64,000 bases of DNA from an uncultured bacterium (GCA_937958885.1 CALGMT010000004.1:31770-95769), one strand, 5' to 3'. Shown: positions 1 through 9,955, counted from the first letter of the stretch. Notes: a model not told the origin generated them from the letters alone. Translations and numbers: made by a program.

Positions 1-207
1 GGTGTAAGAGACCACCGTCCCGCGTCGCGAGGCGCGGGGCAAGGCAAACCCCGCCTGGAGCAAGATCGCATAGGAGATACGAGGCGGCCCGTCTCCTCCC
101 GTTTCGGCGGGGGACCCCGTTTGCGGGGGGTGTCTCGGGTTGATCGCACTAGATAAATGACCGGCCCGCTTCGGCGGGAACAGAATCCGGCTTACCGCGC
201 CATGCGG
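1..207 (+). ncRNA. rnpB: RNase P RNA (bacterial type A), 3' portion only; 5' end lies outside the window
   Basis: Conserved RNase P core strings: 'GGTGTAAGAGACCACCG', 'GGCAAACCCCGCCTGGAGCAAGATCGCATAGG', and the 3' 'AGATAAATGACCGG...ACAGAATCCGGCTTACCG'. Exact 3' end is approximate. Confidence 0.9.
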
Positions 208-215
208 CTCCCCGG

Positions 216-1124
216 TTGGACATGAATGACACGCTTACGAAGGCGGCCCGCGTTGCCGCATGCACGTTGGCCGCTTTGGCGCTCGCGCTTGCGGCCCATT
301 ATTATCTCTTGTTCCGCCGTTTGCCGCGCGCAACGCCGCCAGCACGGACGCCGCCTTCGGCGTTCTCTCGCGGGATCGATCTGCCGCCCGCGGAGGCGTG
401 GAAGGTGTTTCAACTGGCCGGCGTCGCGGCCCGCGATGCGGGACCGCTCGCGGAGCGCTTCCGCCTCGCAGGCACCTTTTTCTTATACGGCGACGATGCG
501 GACGGTCAGGGCGGCGAACGCAGGCGCGCCATCGTCGACGATCTGGCGGAGCGCAAGCAGTTGCTCGTTTCCGAGGAGCAGGATATCGCGGGCTACACGG
601 TGACGCGCATCGAGCCGGATCGCATTCGACTGCGGCGCGACGGAATCGAGCACGAACTCTTGTTGAGCTTCAGCGCGGTGAGCGCGGCGGCCGCATCGCC
701 CGCGTCCGAGCGCTCGGCGGATGCGGTTTCAATGGAGGACATGCCCGCCATCGAGAGCACGCGCTTCGGCAAGCGCGTGGGAGAAAACCGATGGGTCATT
801 CGCCGGGAGGAGCTGCTGCGTTATTATGCCGAGTTGCTCGACGACCCGGAGCGTATCGCGAATGTCTATGCCTCGCTGAAGCCGAAGTATGAGGATAACG
901 CCATCGCCGGCTATGTCCTGAACACGGAGGGGGAGGGGGACTTTTTTCGCGCGATTGGCCTTCAGGAGGGCGACGTGATTCGGCGCGTCAATTCGATGCG
1001 GATGGTGAGCCAGCGGCGGGCGGAGTATTTCATCTCGGAATTCATGAAGAACCGCGTGAGCGCGCTGGTGTTCGATATCGAGCGCGGCGAGCAAGCGGAG
1101 AAGCTGATCTACTTGATTCGTTGA
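216..1124 (+). CDS. gspC: Type II secretion system protein GspC-like (TM anchor plus C-terminal PDZ-like domain)
   Basis: N-terminal TM; 'RLAGTFFLYG...' homology-region-like segment; C-terminal 'GYVLNTEGEGDFFRAIGLQEGDVIRRVNSMRM' PDZ-like. Alternative start ATG at 222. Confidence 0.72.
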   Translation: MDMNDTLTKAARVAACTLAALALALAAHYYLLFRRLPRATPPARTPPSAFSRGIDLPPAEAWKVFQLAGVAARDAGPLAERFRLAGTFFLYGDDADGQGGERRRAIVDDLAERKQLLVSEEQDIAGYTVTRIEPDRIRLRRDGIEHELLLSFSAVSAAAASPASERSADAVSMEDMPAIESTRFGKRVGENRWVIRREELLRYYAELLDDPERIANVYASLKPKYEDNAIAGYVLNTEGEGDFFRAIGLQEGDVIRRVNSMRMVSQRRAEYFISEFMKNRVSALVFDIERGEQAEKLIYLIR

Positions 1125-3286
1125 CGCCGTCGTTCACGCGCGTCCGAGCGGGCCGCGTGTTCGTCCGCGAGGGCAAAATCAATCCGCTGCTTTCGCTCGT
1201 CCACCCGGCATAGTTCCACGCGGAGGAGGTCGCCGATACGGAAGCGACGATGCGAATGCCGGCCGAGGATTAGGCCCTCGTCGGCGAGGATAACAAAATG
1301 GTCATCGCCGAGATCGTTGATCGGGATCAACCCGCGCTGCAGCGACTCAACGAGTTCGACAAGCAGTCCTCGTGGAAGCACGCCGGTGACAATCGCATCG
1401 TGCGGCCCGATGTCGCCTGCGTTCAGGCGCTCGGCATAGAACTCGATGCATTTCTGGCGGAGGCTTTCCTGTTCCGCCTCGTCCGCGTTGCGCTCAGTCT
1501 CGCTGCAATGCGCCGCCAGGCGGCGCACGTCGTCATGCCGGTAGGGCATGCGCGCCTTCGCTTCGGCAGCTTTCAAGAGACGGTGCACGATGAGGTCGGG
1601 ATAGCGGCGAATCGGCGAGGTGAAGTGTGTGTAGCGCGGGAAACCCAGCCCGAAATGCTCCGCGAGGCGGTCGGAATACAGCGCGCGTTTCAAGTTGCGC
1701 AGAATGGCGAGGTTGATGATGTACTCGGGCGGCGTGCCCGCGACATCGGCGCAAATGCGATTGATGTCGCGCCGATTGCGCACCGGACGGCGAATGCCCA
1801 ACTGGGCCAGCGCAGCGCTCATCGCTTCCCATTGGTCCGGCGAAGGTTCTTCGTGAATGCGGTAAAGCGCAGGCATCCGGCGCGCGGCAATACGCTCGGC
1901 CACCGCCACGTTGGCGAGGAGCATGAACTCCTCGACCAAATGATAGGCCTCTACCGCAGTTTGCCGCCTGACGGCAATCGGCTTGCCGCGCGCATCGAGG
2001 ATGCACTTCACTTCGGGCATGGAGAGATCGAGCGCGCCCGCCTCCATCCGGCGCGCGCGGAGAAGGCGCGCCAGGTCCCACATCGCCGCCAGAGGTTCGC
2101 GCACCGCTTTCGGAACGGTGGTTGCGGACGGTTGATCGAAATGGCGCTGAACCTGATCGTAGTCGAGACGGCACCGCGAGTGGATCGCTGCGGGCGCGAC
2201 GCGGTGTCGAAGCGCGCGCCCCTCGCGATCGACGGTGATCCAAACGGAATAGGTCAGGCGGTCGCAGTGGGGTTTCAGGCTGCACACATCCGACGTGAGA
2301 TAAGGCGGCAGCATCGGGACGAAACTGCCGGTCAAATAGACGCTATTGCCGCGCCGCGCAGCCTCGCGATCGACAGGCGAGCCGATGGGCACAAAGTGCG
2401 ACACGTCGGCAATATGGACCCCGACCTCCCAGCCCTCATCGACCTGCGTCAGCGAAATGGCGTCGTCGAAATCTCGCGCGTCCTCGGGATCGATCGTGAA
2501 CGTCAACAGCGCGCGACAATCGTCGCGGCCGCGGAGGTCCTCCTCCGTGACGACCGCCCGTGCGGCCCGCGCGGCGGCCTCGACATCGGACTCAAATTCG
2601 ACGGAGAGCTGGCGATTGCGCAGCAGTATGCGAACGGCCAGCCCGGGATCGCGATCATCGCCGAGATCTTCAATGACCTCGCCGCGCAGGCCCTGATTCG
2701 GCCCGCTCCAAGGCTCCAGTTCGACTGTCACATGATGTCGTTCGGTCAGTTCAACTCCATTGCGCGCCCCTGTGATGTGGACATTCTCCTGGATGCGCGG
2801 GTGTTCCGGCACGACATACCAGTAGTACCGATTGCGCAGCAGGACCCCGGCGATGCGCCGATTCGGCCGCTCGGTGACACGGACGACGCGGGCTTCTTCG
2901 CGGTCGTATTCGTCGCGCCCGCGCCCGCGTCGTCGAATGGTCTCAATAAGGACGCGGTCGCCATGCAGCGCGCCGCCGAGATGCGCGCGCCCGATAAAGA
3001 ACTCGCGCGAAGGGTCTTCGTCGCTCGCGGCGATAGCGCCTCCGTTGGGCAGGGCGCTGATGCGCGCGGCGATGAAGCGCCCTGCGTCGGGCAGCGCCCA
3101 TCGATTCTTTCGCAGGCAGACGATCCGGCCCTCGCGTTCCAGCCGTCGCAAGAGGGCGCGCAGCTCGGCGCGCGCACGCGTCTTCACGTGGAGGGCGCTC
3201 GCGAGTTCGTGCTGTTTGAGCGGCTGATACCCCGGCTGCGCGAGGAGCGCGATCAGGCTGCTTTCCATGCTTGCCCCATGCGACAT
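1109..3286 (-). CDS. rnr: Ribonuclease R (RNB-family exoribonuclease)
   Basis: 725 aa; 'TIDPEDARDFDDAISL', 'GVHIADVSHFV', 'YTHFTSPIRRYPDLIVHRLL' RNB motifs; C-terminal S1-like domain. Confidence 0.95.
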   Translation of the reverse strand: MSHGASMESSLIALLAQPGYQPLKQHELASALHVKTRARAELRALLRRLEREGRIVCLRKNRWALPDAGRFIAARISALPNGGAIAASDEDPSREFFIGRAHLGGALHGDRVLIETIRRRGRGRDEYDREEARVVRVTERPNRRIAGVLLRNRYYWYVVPEHPRIQENVHITGARNGVELTERHHVTVELEPWSGPNQGLRGEVIEDLGDDRDPGLAVRILLRNRQLSVEFESDVEAAARAARAVVTEEDLRGRDDCRALLTFTIDPEDARDFDDAISLTQVDEGWEVGVHIADVSHFVPIGSPVDREAARRGNSVYLTGSFVPMLPPYLTSDVCSLKPHCDRLTYSVWITVDREGRALRHRVAPAAIHSRCRLDYDQVQRHFDQPSATTVPKAVREPLAAMWDLARLLRARRMEAGALDLSMPEVKCILDARGKPIAVRRQTAVEAYHLVEEFMLLANVAVAERIAARRMPALYRIHEEPSPDQWEAMSAALAQLGIRRPVRNRRDINRICADVAGTPPEYIINLAILRNLKRALYSDRLAEHFGLGFPRYTHFTSPIRRYPDLIVHRLLKAAEAKARMPYRHDDVRRLAAHCSETERNADEAEQESLRQKCIEFYAERLNAGDIGPHDAIVTGVLPRGLLVELVESLQRGLIPINDLGDDHFVILADEGLILGRHSHRRFRIGDLLRVELCRVDERKQRIDFALADEHAARSDARERRRQRIK

Positions 3287-3330
3287 GGAAGAGGACTATA
3301 TCGCGCCATCGGGGAAAGCCAAGGAGCGCG

Positions 3331-4773
3331 ATGAAAATTGCCTACATTGCGAGTGAAATCAGCCCCTACGCGTCCACCGGCGGTTTGGCCGAGGTGGCCG
3401 GCGCACTTCCGCTGACGCTCACCCGGCTCGGGCATCCGGTGACGCGCTTTATGCCTTGTTACCGCGCGGCGCTCGAAGGGACGCGAAAGCTCAATTCGAC
3501 GGATCTGAAGATTACAGTTCCCGTCGGGATGCGCTCGTACACCGCGGACATAGTGCGGACAGATGATGGCGGGACTGAGACCTATTTCATTCGGCGCGAC
3601 GAATTTTTCGACCGTTCGCAGCTCTACAACCTGCCTGATCGCGATTACGAAGATAACTTCGAGCGCTTCGTGTTTTTCCAGAAGGCTGTGGTTGCGCTGA
3701 TCGACCGGCTGTCGTTGAAGCCCGACCTCGTCATGTGCAACGACTGGCAGACCGGTTTGATCCCGTACTTTCTCGAATATGGCGTGCAGGGCAAACGGCG
3801 CGGCCGGCGCGAACGCTGCGTGTTCACCATTCACAATATCGCGTATCAGGGAATTTATCCCGACAGCGATTACGCGCTGACCAATCTGCCGTTCAACGCC
3901 TACTCGGTTGATACCTTCGAGTATTACGGCAAGCTGAATTGCATGAAGGCGGGCATCACCGGGGCCGATCTGGTGACGACCGTAAGTCCCGGCTATGCGC
4001 GCGAGGTGCTGACGCCAGAGGGTGGCTTCGGTCTCGACGGTTTGCTTCGAAGCGTTCAGGACCGGTTCGTGGGCATCTTGAACGGAATCGACACCGATGT
4101 CTGGAATACGGCGACCGATCCGCATCTGCCCGCGCCGTACACTGCGGCTGACGTGTCGGGGAAATCGGTCTGCAGGCGGTCGTTATCCGCCAAGATGAGC
4201 GTGCTCGCCGGAGAGACGACAGCGATCGTCGCCATGATCTCGCGTCTGGTGGATATGAAGGGGCTCGACATTGTGGCAGAGGCCATGCCGGAATTGATGA
4301 AGCGCGATGTCGTGTTCGTGCTGCTCGGGTCAGGGCAGAAGGCCTACGAGGACATGGCGCGTGAGTGGGCGACGAAGTGGCCGGGCAGGGTGGGGGTGCT
4401 CATCGGATATAATGCCCCCCTGGCCCACCTCATCCAGGCCGGCGCGGACATCATGCTGATTCCATCCCGGTCGGAGCCTTGCGGATTGACGCAGTTTTGC
4501 AGTCAGCGCTACGGGACGATTCCCGTCGTCCATTCGGTCGGCGGCTTGGCGGATACGATAGTAGACCCTTCGGAAGGCGAGCAACCGACAGGATTCAAGT
4601 TTAAGGAATATTCCGGCGCCGCATTAGTCGAGGCCGTTGATCGCGCATTGAGCATGCTGCGTTCGCCCATCCGGATGACCATAATCAAGCACATGATGGG
4701 GCTCGACGTTTCCTGGAGGCGCGCTGCAGCCCGATACGTTGAAGTATTTGATCGCATGCTTGGGCTGAAATAG
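3331..4773 (+). CDS. glgA: Glycogen synthase (GT5, ADP-glucose type)
   Basis: 'MKIAYIASEISPYASTGGLAEVAGALP' start; 'HNIAYQGIYP', 'PSRSEPCGLTQ...YGTIPVVHSVGGLADTI'. Start moved from 3271 to the conserved ATG. Confidence 0.95.
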   Translation: MKIAYIASEISPYASTGGLAEVAGALPLTLTRLGHPVTRFMPCYRAALEGTRKLNSTDLKITVPVGMRSYTADIVRTDDGGTETYFIRRDEFFDRSQLYNLPDRDYEDNFERFVFFQKAVVALIDRLSLKPDLVMCNDWQTGLIPYFLEYGVQGKRRGRRERCVFTIHNIAYQGIYPDSDYALTNLPFNAYSVDTFEYYGKLNCMKAGITGADLVTTVSPGYAREVLTPEGGFGLDGLLRSVQDRFVGILNGIDTDVWNTATDPHLPAPYTAADVSGKSVCRRSLSAKMSVLAGETTAIVAMISRLVDMKGLDIVAEAMPELMKRDVVFVLLGSGQKAYEDMAREWATKWPGRVGVLIGYNAPLAHLIQAGADIMLIPSRSEPCGLTQFCSQRYGTIPVVHSVGGLADTIVDPSEGEQPTGFKFKEYSGAALVEAVDRALSMLRSPIRMTIIKHMMGLDVSWRRAAARYVEVFDRMLGLK

Positions 4774-5046
4774 CGTCATACGGCTATCGTAGTTGAACGT
4801 CACCGATCGCGTCTCGTTTGCGCAGCCGGGCGTCGCGGGCCAGCAGAGTTGTGATAGTGGCTTCCGCAGCGACATAAAATCAGTCACCCCAATGCCTAGC
4901 GGTTCCCGGCATCCATTTATAGACATAATATGTATTATGCGACGTTGCGTAAGTTGCCGGATTTGCTTCGATTTCATTGCCTGAAACTGAAGCCGTCGCA
5001 CCCTTCAGACCTTGGCGGGAATCCGATGCTCGCAGCCGCGGCGCAG

Positions 5047-6144
5047 CTATTGGATCCAGCCCCAGCGCGGGCCGAAGGGCCAGTACACCATGAAGGCGGG
5101 ACCGACGATGTTCTTGCGTTCCACGCCGCCAAAGTAACGGCCGTCGAGACTCGACAACGTATTGTCGCCAAGCGGCAGATACTGCGTGTCGGATAATTGC
5201 AACACCTGCCCGGGCCATCCCAGCGCCAGAGGAATTCTTCCATCGGATTTCGGCAACTGATAGCCGTGATAGCCCAGCTCCCGATTTTGGAGCCGGGCGA
5301 ACGGCATCGGTTCGCGGATCGGCGTCCCGTTGGCATACAGGAATGGCGGGTCCAGTGTGATCCGCTCGCCGGGCAGGCCGGCCATACGTTTAATATAAAA
5401 CGCGTCAGTCCTGATCTGCGGATACTGTATCCCTTTCGTGCTGAAGACGAAGATGTCACCGCGCGTCGGGCGCGAGAAATTGTAACGGACCTTGTTGACG
5501 AGAATATGATCGCCGAGGCGGACGCGCCCGGATGCGATCACCTCACCTCTGCGGACCATCGAATATCCGGGCTGCGCAAAGAGCGCCATCTGCCGCGGTA
5601 TCTCGTGTGGAACACCCCCGATGTAGATGCGGATCGCCTCATCCGACTCCTCAAACCGGCGATCCACGAGTCCATCCGCGCGCGCGCGTATTTCCTGATA
5701 GCGCTCTCCGTAGAGCGCGAGTGAAACCAGCATCAGCGGAAACCGGTCGTACCATCGGCGCTCTTTCTGCGAGGCCACCGTAATTCCATACAGGGTGGGC
5801 TGCATCGATCCGGTGGGAATCTTGAACGGTTGCACAAAGTAGGTTCGAACACCCATCGCGACGACCAGCGCCACCAACAGCACCTCGAGATTCTCGCGAA
5901 GTTTGGGATGGCTTCGCAATGGCGCCAGCGCATCCATGGCATCCGACAGCCGGTCCGCGGCGGCTTCGATCGCGCGGATATCGCGGCTCTTGCGCGCTTC
6001 GCAAAGCGCGTCCTCCGCCGCCTGAACCGCGGCGAGCGCGGAAGGGTCCGCGACATCCTCCCGCATGTGGCGCAAGTGCCGCGATTCGTGCAACAGATGC
6101 CGCACCATCTTGCGGAGCCGCCGCTGGGCAAACCACTTCATCAT
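5047..6144 (-). CDS. lepB: Signal peptidase I
   Basis: 'VQPFKIPTGSMQPTLYG' catalytic Ser box; 'DAFYIKRMAGLPGE' Lys box; 'LGDNTLSSLDGRYFGGV'. Confidence 0.95.
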   Translation of the reverse strand: MMKWFAQRRLRKMVRHLLHESRHLRHMREDVADPSALAAVQAAEDALCEARKSRDIRAIEAAADRLSDAMDALAPLRSHPKLRENLEVLLVALVVAMGVRTYFVQPFKIPTGSMQPTLYGITVASQKERRWYDRFPLMLVSLALYGERYQEIRARADGLVDRRFEESDEAIRIYIGGVPHEIPRQMALFAQPGYSMVRRGEVIASGRVRLGDHILVNKVRYNFSRPTRGDIFVFSTKGIQYPQIRTDAFYIKRMAGLPGERITLDPPFLYANGTPIREPMPFARLQNRELGYHGYQLPKSDGRIPLALGWPGQVLQLSDTQYLPLGDNTLSSLDGRYFGGVERKNIVGPAFMVYWPFGPRWGWIQ

Positions 6145-6150
6145 CGCGGC

Positions 6151-8004
6151 CTACTCCACCCCGCCCTTCAATACCTTCACGAACGCTTCCTGCGGTATGC
6201 TCACGCTTCCGACTTGCTTCATCCGCTTCTTGCCCTCCTTTTGACGCTCGAGCAACTTGCGCTTTCGCGTGATGTCGCCGCCATAGCACTTCGCCGTAAC
6301 GTCCTTGCGGAACGCGCGAATGGTCTCGCGCGCAATAATCTTTTTGTTCACGGACGCCTGCAGCGCGATCGGAAACATGGCCGGCGGAATAAGCTCCTTC
6401 AGCGCCGCGCATAACTGCCGTCCCCTGCCCTCCGCCTTGGACCGATGAATGATGCACGAAAAGGCTTCGACCGGCTCGCCGTGCACCAGGATATCCATCC
6501 GGACCAGATCGGACGCCACATAGCCGCTGTACTCGTAGTCCATCGAGGCGTAGCCGCGGCTGATGCTTTTCAATTTGTCCTGAAAATCGATCAAGATTTC
6601 GTTCAGCGGCAGCATGCAGGTCAACATCACGCGCCGCGTGTCGAGAGACTCCGTTTTCTCGACGGCCCCCCGTCGATCCATGATGAGCTGCATCAGGTCA
6701 CCGATGTGCTCATTCTGGCAGATGATGAACGCCTTGATGATCGGCTCCTCGATGCGCGCGATTCGGGTCTGATCCGGCAATCGAGTCGGATTTTCGATCT
6801 CCGTCATTTCGCCGTCTGTCGTATGGACGCGATAGACGACATTCGGATACGTAGAAATGATGTCCACATCGTACTCGCGCCGCAGGCGTTCTTGGACGAT
6901 CTCCATGTGCAGCAAGCCGAGGAAGCCGCACCGAAAGCCGAGACCAAGCGCGACGGAGTTCTCCGGCATGTAGCTGAAGGAGCTGTCGTTCAGCTTGTAT
7001 TTTTCGAGGCTCGTCCGGAGCTTCTCGAAATCCGCGGTGTTGATCGGGTATATTCCGCTGAACACCATCGGATGGATTTCCTTGAATCCCGGCAGCGGGT
7101 TCGACGTCGGACGCTGCGCCAGTGTCACGGTGTCGCCGATTTTGACCTCGGAGGGATCCTTGATGTTTCCGATGAAATAGCCCACCTCGCCGGGTCCCAG
7201 CGCATCGACCTTTACGGGGCCCGGCGTGAAGATGCCGACTTCCTTCACCTCGTAGTCGATACCGGTGCTCAACAATCGAACGCGATCGCCGGCCTTGAAT
7301 GTTCCATCCACCACGCGAACGTAGGTTACGACGCCGCGGAACGTGTCGTAGGTGGAGTCAAAAACCAGCGCGCGCAAGTGTTCGCCGGCGGTATGCGGCG
7401 GAGGGATTCGCGAGACGATGCCTTCGAGCAAGTCGGCCACCCCGAGTCCGGTGCGCGCGCTGACCTTGAAGGCGTCGTGAGCCGGGATGGCCAGAATTTC
7501 TTCGAGTTGCGTTTCGGCTTCCTCGATATGCGCGTTTTGCATGTCGATCTTATTGAGGACCGGCACGAGGGTGAGTCCCTGCCCGATCGCCAGATGGGTG
7601 TTGGCAACGGTCTGCGCCTCTACGCCCTGCGTCGTGTCGACGACAAGCAAGGCTCCCTCGCAAGCCGCGAGGCTGCGCTGCACCTCGTAGGAAAAGTCCA
7701 CATGGCCGGGGGTGTCGATGAGGTTGAACGTGTAGCGGCGCCCGTCGCGGGCGGTATAGTACATGGTCACAGGGTGCGCCTTGATGGTAATCCCGCGCTC
7801 GCGCTCGAGGTCCATCGCGTCGAGCACCTGCTCCTGCATGTTGCGCTTCTCGATGGTCGACGTCATTTCGAGCAGGCGGTCGGCCAGGGTGGACTTGCCA
7901 TGGTCGATGTGCGCGATGATGCAAAAGTTGCGGATATGGGACAGGTCGCGCACGTCAGGATTCCCATGCGGCGGCGCAGGCCGCGCGCATTCGCTCAAGT
8001 TCAA
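6151..8004 (-). CDS. lepA: Elongation factor 4 (LepA GTPase); GTG at 7953 is an alternative start giving ~600 aa
   Basis: 'IRNFCIIAHIDHGKSTLADRLLE', 'DTPGHVDFSYEVQRSLAACEGALLVVD', 'LNKIDM'; LepA C-terminal domain. Confidence 0.95.
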   Translation of the reverse strand: MNLSECARPAPPHGNPDVRDLSHIRNFCIIAHIDHGKSTLADRLLEMTSTIEKRNMQEQVLDAMDLERERGITIKAHPVTMYYTARDGRRYTFNLIDTPGHVDFSYEVQRSLAACEGALLVVDTTQGVEAQTVANTHLAIGQGLTLVPVLNKIDMQNAHIEEAETQLEEILAIPAHDAFKVSARTGLGVADLLEGIVSRIPPPHTAGEHLRALVFDSTYDTFRGVVTYVRVVDGTFKAGDRVRLLSTGIDYEVKEVGIFTPGPVKVDALGPGEVGYFIGNIKDPSEVKIGDTVTLAQRPTSNPLPGFKEIHPMVFSGIYPINTADFEKLRTSLEKYKLNDSSFSYMPENSVALGLGFRCGFLGLLHMEIVQERLRREYDVDIISTYPNVVYRVHTTDGEMTEIENPTRLPDQTRIARIEEPIIKAFIICQNEHIGDLMQLIMDRRGAVEKTESLDTRRVMLTCMLPLNEILIDFQDKLKSISRGYASMDYEYSGYVASDLVRMDILVHGEPVEAFSCIIHRSKAEGRGRQLCAALKELIPPAMFPIALQASVNKKIIARETIRAFRKDVTAKCYGGDITRKRKLLERQKEGKKRMKQVGSVSIPQEAFVKVLKGGVE

Positions 8005-8617
8005 CCCGCATATCGGCCGCGCGATAGAGCGCGGTACCCGCGATCAATACGTTTGCGCCGGCGCGGGCGCATGCCGGCGCAGTGGTTTGCGTGATTCCGC
8101 CGTCCACTGAGAGGTCGATGGCGGGCGCCCGCGCCCGGAGCGAGGCGATCTTTGGAAGCACATGTTCGAGAAAGGACTGTCCGCCGAATCCCGGATGGAC
8201 CGTCATGAGCAAGATTTCGTCCGTTTCCGAAATCCACGGATCCGCCGCATGGCCGGGCGTCTCGGGATTCAGGACCACTCCCGCGCGCCGTCCGGCGGCG
8301 TGAATGCGTTCCAGCAAGGCGCCTGGATCATCGTGCGCTTCGACATGCACGAGCACGAGGTCGGCGCCGGCTTCAAGAAATGCATCCACCAGGACCGCCG
8401 GGCGCGAACACATCAGATGCACGCTTAAGGGGAGCGCTGTCGAACGGCGCGCCATCCGCACGATGTCCGGGCCCATCGTGAGATTCGGCACGAAGTGACC
8501 GTCCATCACATCGAGATGCAGCGCATCGGCGCCGGCCCGCTCGGCCGCGCGGCAGGCGTCGGCCAGATGGCCGAAATCGGCCGCGAGTAGCGAGGGCAAT
8601 ATCTGAATGTTCGGCAT
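7955..8617 (-). CDS. rpe: Ribulose-phosphate 3-epimerase
   Basis: 'ILPSLLAADFGHLA', 'LHLDVMDGHFVPNLTMGPDIV', 'MTVHPGFGGQSF', 'VDGGI'. Start set to MPNIQ (8617). Confidence 0.94.
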   Translation of the reverse strand: MPNIQILPSLLAADFGHLADACRAAERAGADALHLDVMDGHFVPNLTMGPDIVRMARRSTALPLSVHLMCSRPAVLVDAFLEAGADLVLVHVEAHDDPGALLERIHAAGRRAGVVLNPETPGHAADPWISETDEILLMTVHPGFGGQSFLEHVLPKIASLRARAPAIDLSVDGGITQTTAPACARAGANVLIAGTALYRAADMRVELERMRAACAAAWES

Positions 8618-8683
8618 GGCGATAAAGTCGGCGACGCTAACGCACCCCACCCTACCCGTCAAGGCACAGCGGCGGGCGCGGGA

Positions 8684-9301
8684 TCAGTCGATCCAGATGA
8701 AGCGATGCAAGCGATCTCCGGCGAGTTGCTCGAAAAGCGCTTCCAGCATTCGGCGCCGCTCGATCGAGGCGCGCGGGGAGGCGGATCGGGCGCAACTGGC
8801 GCGGGCGAGAATCAAACCGGGGCGCGGCTGCGCGTCCAGAATGCACAGCGCGTCGCGCATCAGTTCCCGCAGCGCCGGCAGCGCAGCAAAATCGAGCTCC
8901 CATTCGGCGCCGCGGTGAAGCCGCTCCGGGTCGATCGCGATTGCCGCGCCGGGTGTGAGCGCGGAATCGGGCACGATGCGCAGCGCGCCGACGGCGAGCG
9001 CGCAAAGCGCGGCGCTGGAAAGTTGCGCGAACGGCAGATGCCCGTCCATCGCCGCCGCGCTGGGTGCGCGAGCGGCGAGACGCCGGGCGTCATCGGCCAG
9101 TCCGCAGGTGTCGAGCGCCTTCGCCAGCAGCAACGCTGCGGCGTCCGGCTGATGCATCGCGGGGACGCGCGCGTCTTCGATATAGCGGCGCACGCCATCC
9201 CATGCGGCGCGAATGTGATGTGCGAAAGGATGATCGCGCAGAAGCAAATCGAGTATCGGATCGAGCGCGTGCTCTTCAGCGCGTGGGGACGGGTAGATCA
9301 T
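8684..9301 (-). CDS. Hypothetical protein
   Basis: Open reading frame overlapping nrdR stop by 4 nt (9298-9301), consistent with the same transcription unit; no family recognised. Confidence 0.6.
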   Translation of the reverse strand: MIYPSPRAEEHALDPILDLLLRDHPFAHHIRAAWDGVRRYIEDARVPAMHQPDAAALLLAKALDTCGLADDARRLAARAPSAAAMDGHLPFAQLSSAALCALAVGALRIVPDSALTPGAAIAIDPERLHRGAEWELDFAALPALRELMRDALCILDAQPRPGLILARASCARSASPRASIERRRMLEALFEQLAGDRLHRFIWID

Positions 9302-9753
9302 TCTCGTCCGATGAGTCCTTCCACTTCGCTCAAAAATTGACTCACATCGCGGAAGCGCCGATAGACGGAGGCGAACCTGACATAGGCCACCTCATCCAGT
9401 TCTTCGAGTTTGTCCATGACCTTCTGTCCGATCACGGTGGAGGGCACCTCGCGCTCGTATTCGCTTTCCAGTTCGGTGATGATCGCGTCAACCATCGATT
9501 CGATCTGCTGCGCGCCGATCGGCCGCTTCTCGCACGCGCGCGCGATACCGCTCAACATTTTCTTCCGATCGAGCTCCTCGTGACGCCCGTCGCGCTTGAT
9601 GACGCGAAGCCCGGCCTTCACGACTTCCTCGTATGTGGTGAATCGATAGCCGCACTTGAGACACACGCGCCGGCGGCGGATGACATCGCCGTTCCGGACG
9701 GTCCGGCTGTCGATCACCTTGTCGTCCTGATGGCTACATTTGGGACAGCGCAT
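9298..9753 (-). CDS. nrdR: Transcriptional repressor NrdR
   Basis: 'MRCPKCSHQDDKVIDSRTVRNGDVIRRRRVCLKCGYRFTTYE' zinc ribbon plus ATP-cone. Confidence 0.97.
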   Translation of the reverse strand: MRCPKCSHQDDKVIDSRTVRNGDVIRRRRVCLKCGYRFTTYEEVVKAGLRVIKRDGRHEELDRKKMLSGIARACEKRPIGAQQIESMVDAIITELESEYEREVPSTVIGQKVMDKLEELDEVAYVRFASVYRRFRDVSQFLSEVEGLIGRE

Positions 9754-9865
9754 GCAAAAATGCCACTAGATGTGGCGTCTCGCGCTTACCAGTAACCTAC
9801 CTGCGGTAGGGGTGTCAACTTTATTGGAAATTGACTTGCGCGAAAAGGCGGGGGTTCGGTACCAG

Positions 9866-9916
9866 AAAAATGAAATGACGACTCTTTGACCTTGCGAATC
9901 GCGAGTCGTCATTTCA
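9866..9916 (-). terminator. Rho-independent terminator downstream of the Lys/Ala peptide gene
   Basis: 14-bp perfect inverted repeat TGAAATGACGACTC (9871-9884) / GAGTCGTCATTTCA (9903-9916), followed on the minus strand by TTTTT (9866-9870). Confidence 0.7.
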
Positions 9917-9919
9917 CGT

Positions 9920-9949
9920 CCTGGCCGCTATGCGGCCAGGATCCTTTTT
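9920..9949 (+). terminator. Second hairpin with a + strand T-tract (possible opposite-direction terminator)
   Basis: CCTGGCCGC-TAT-GCGGCCAGG (9920-9940) followed by ATCCTTTTT on the + strand. Confidence 0.55.
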
Positions 9950-9955
9950 AAGCCA

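Noticed and set aside
1298-3334. 678-aa + strand ORF antisense to rnr
   Set aside because: High-GC shadow ORF; the rnr strand carries all conserved motifs.
6445-8094. 549-aa + strand ORF antisense to lepA/rpe
   Set aside because: Shadow frame; LepA motifs are on the minus strand.
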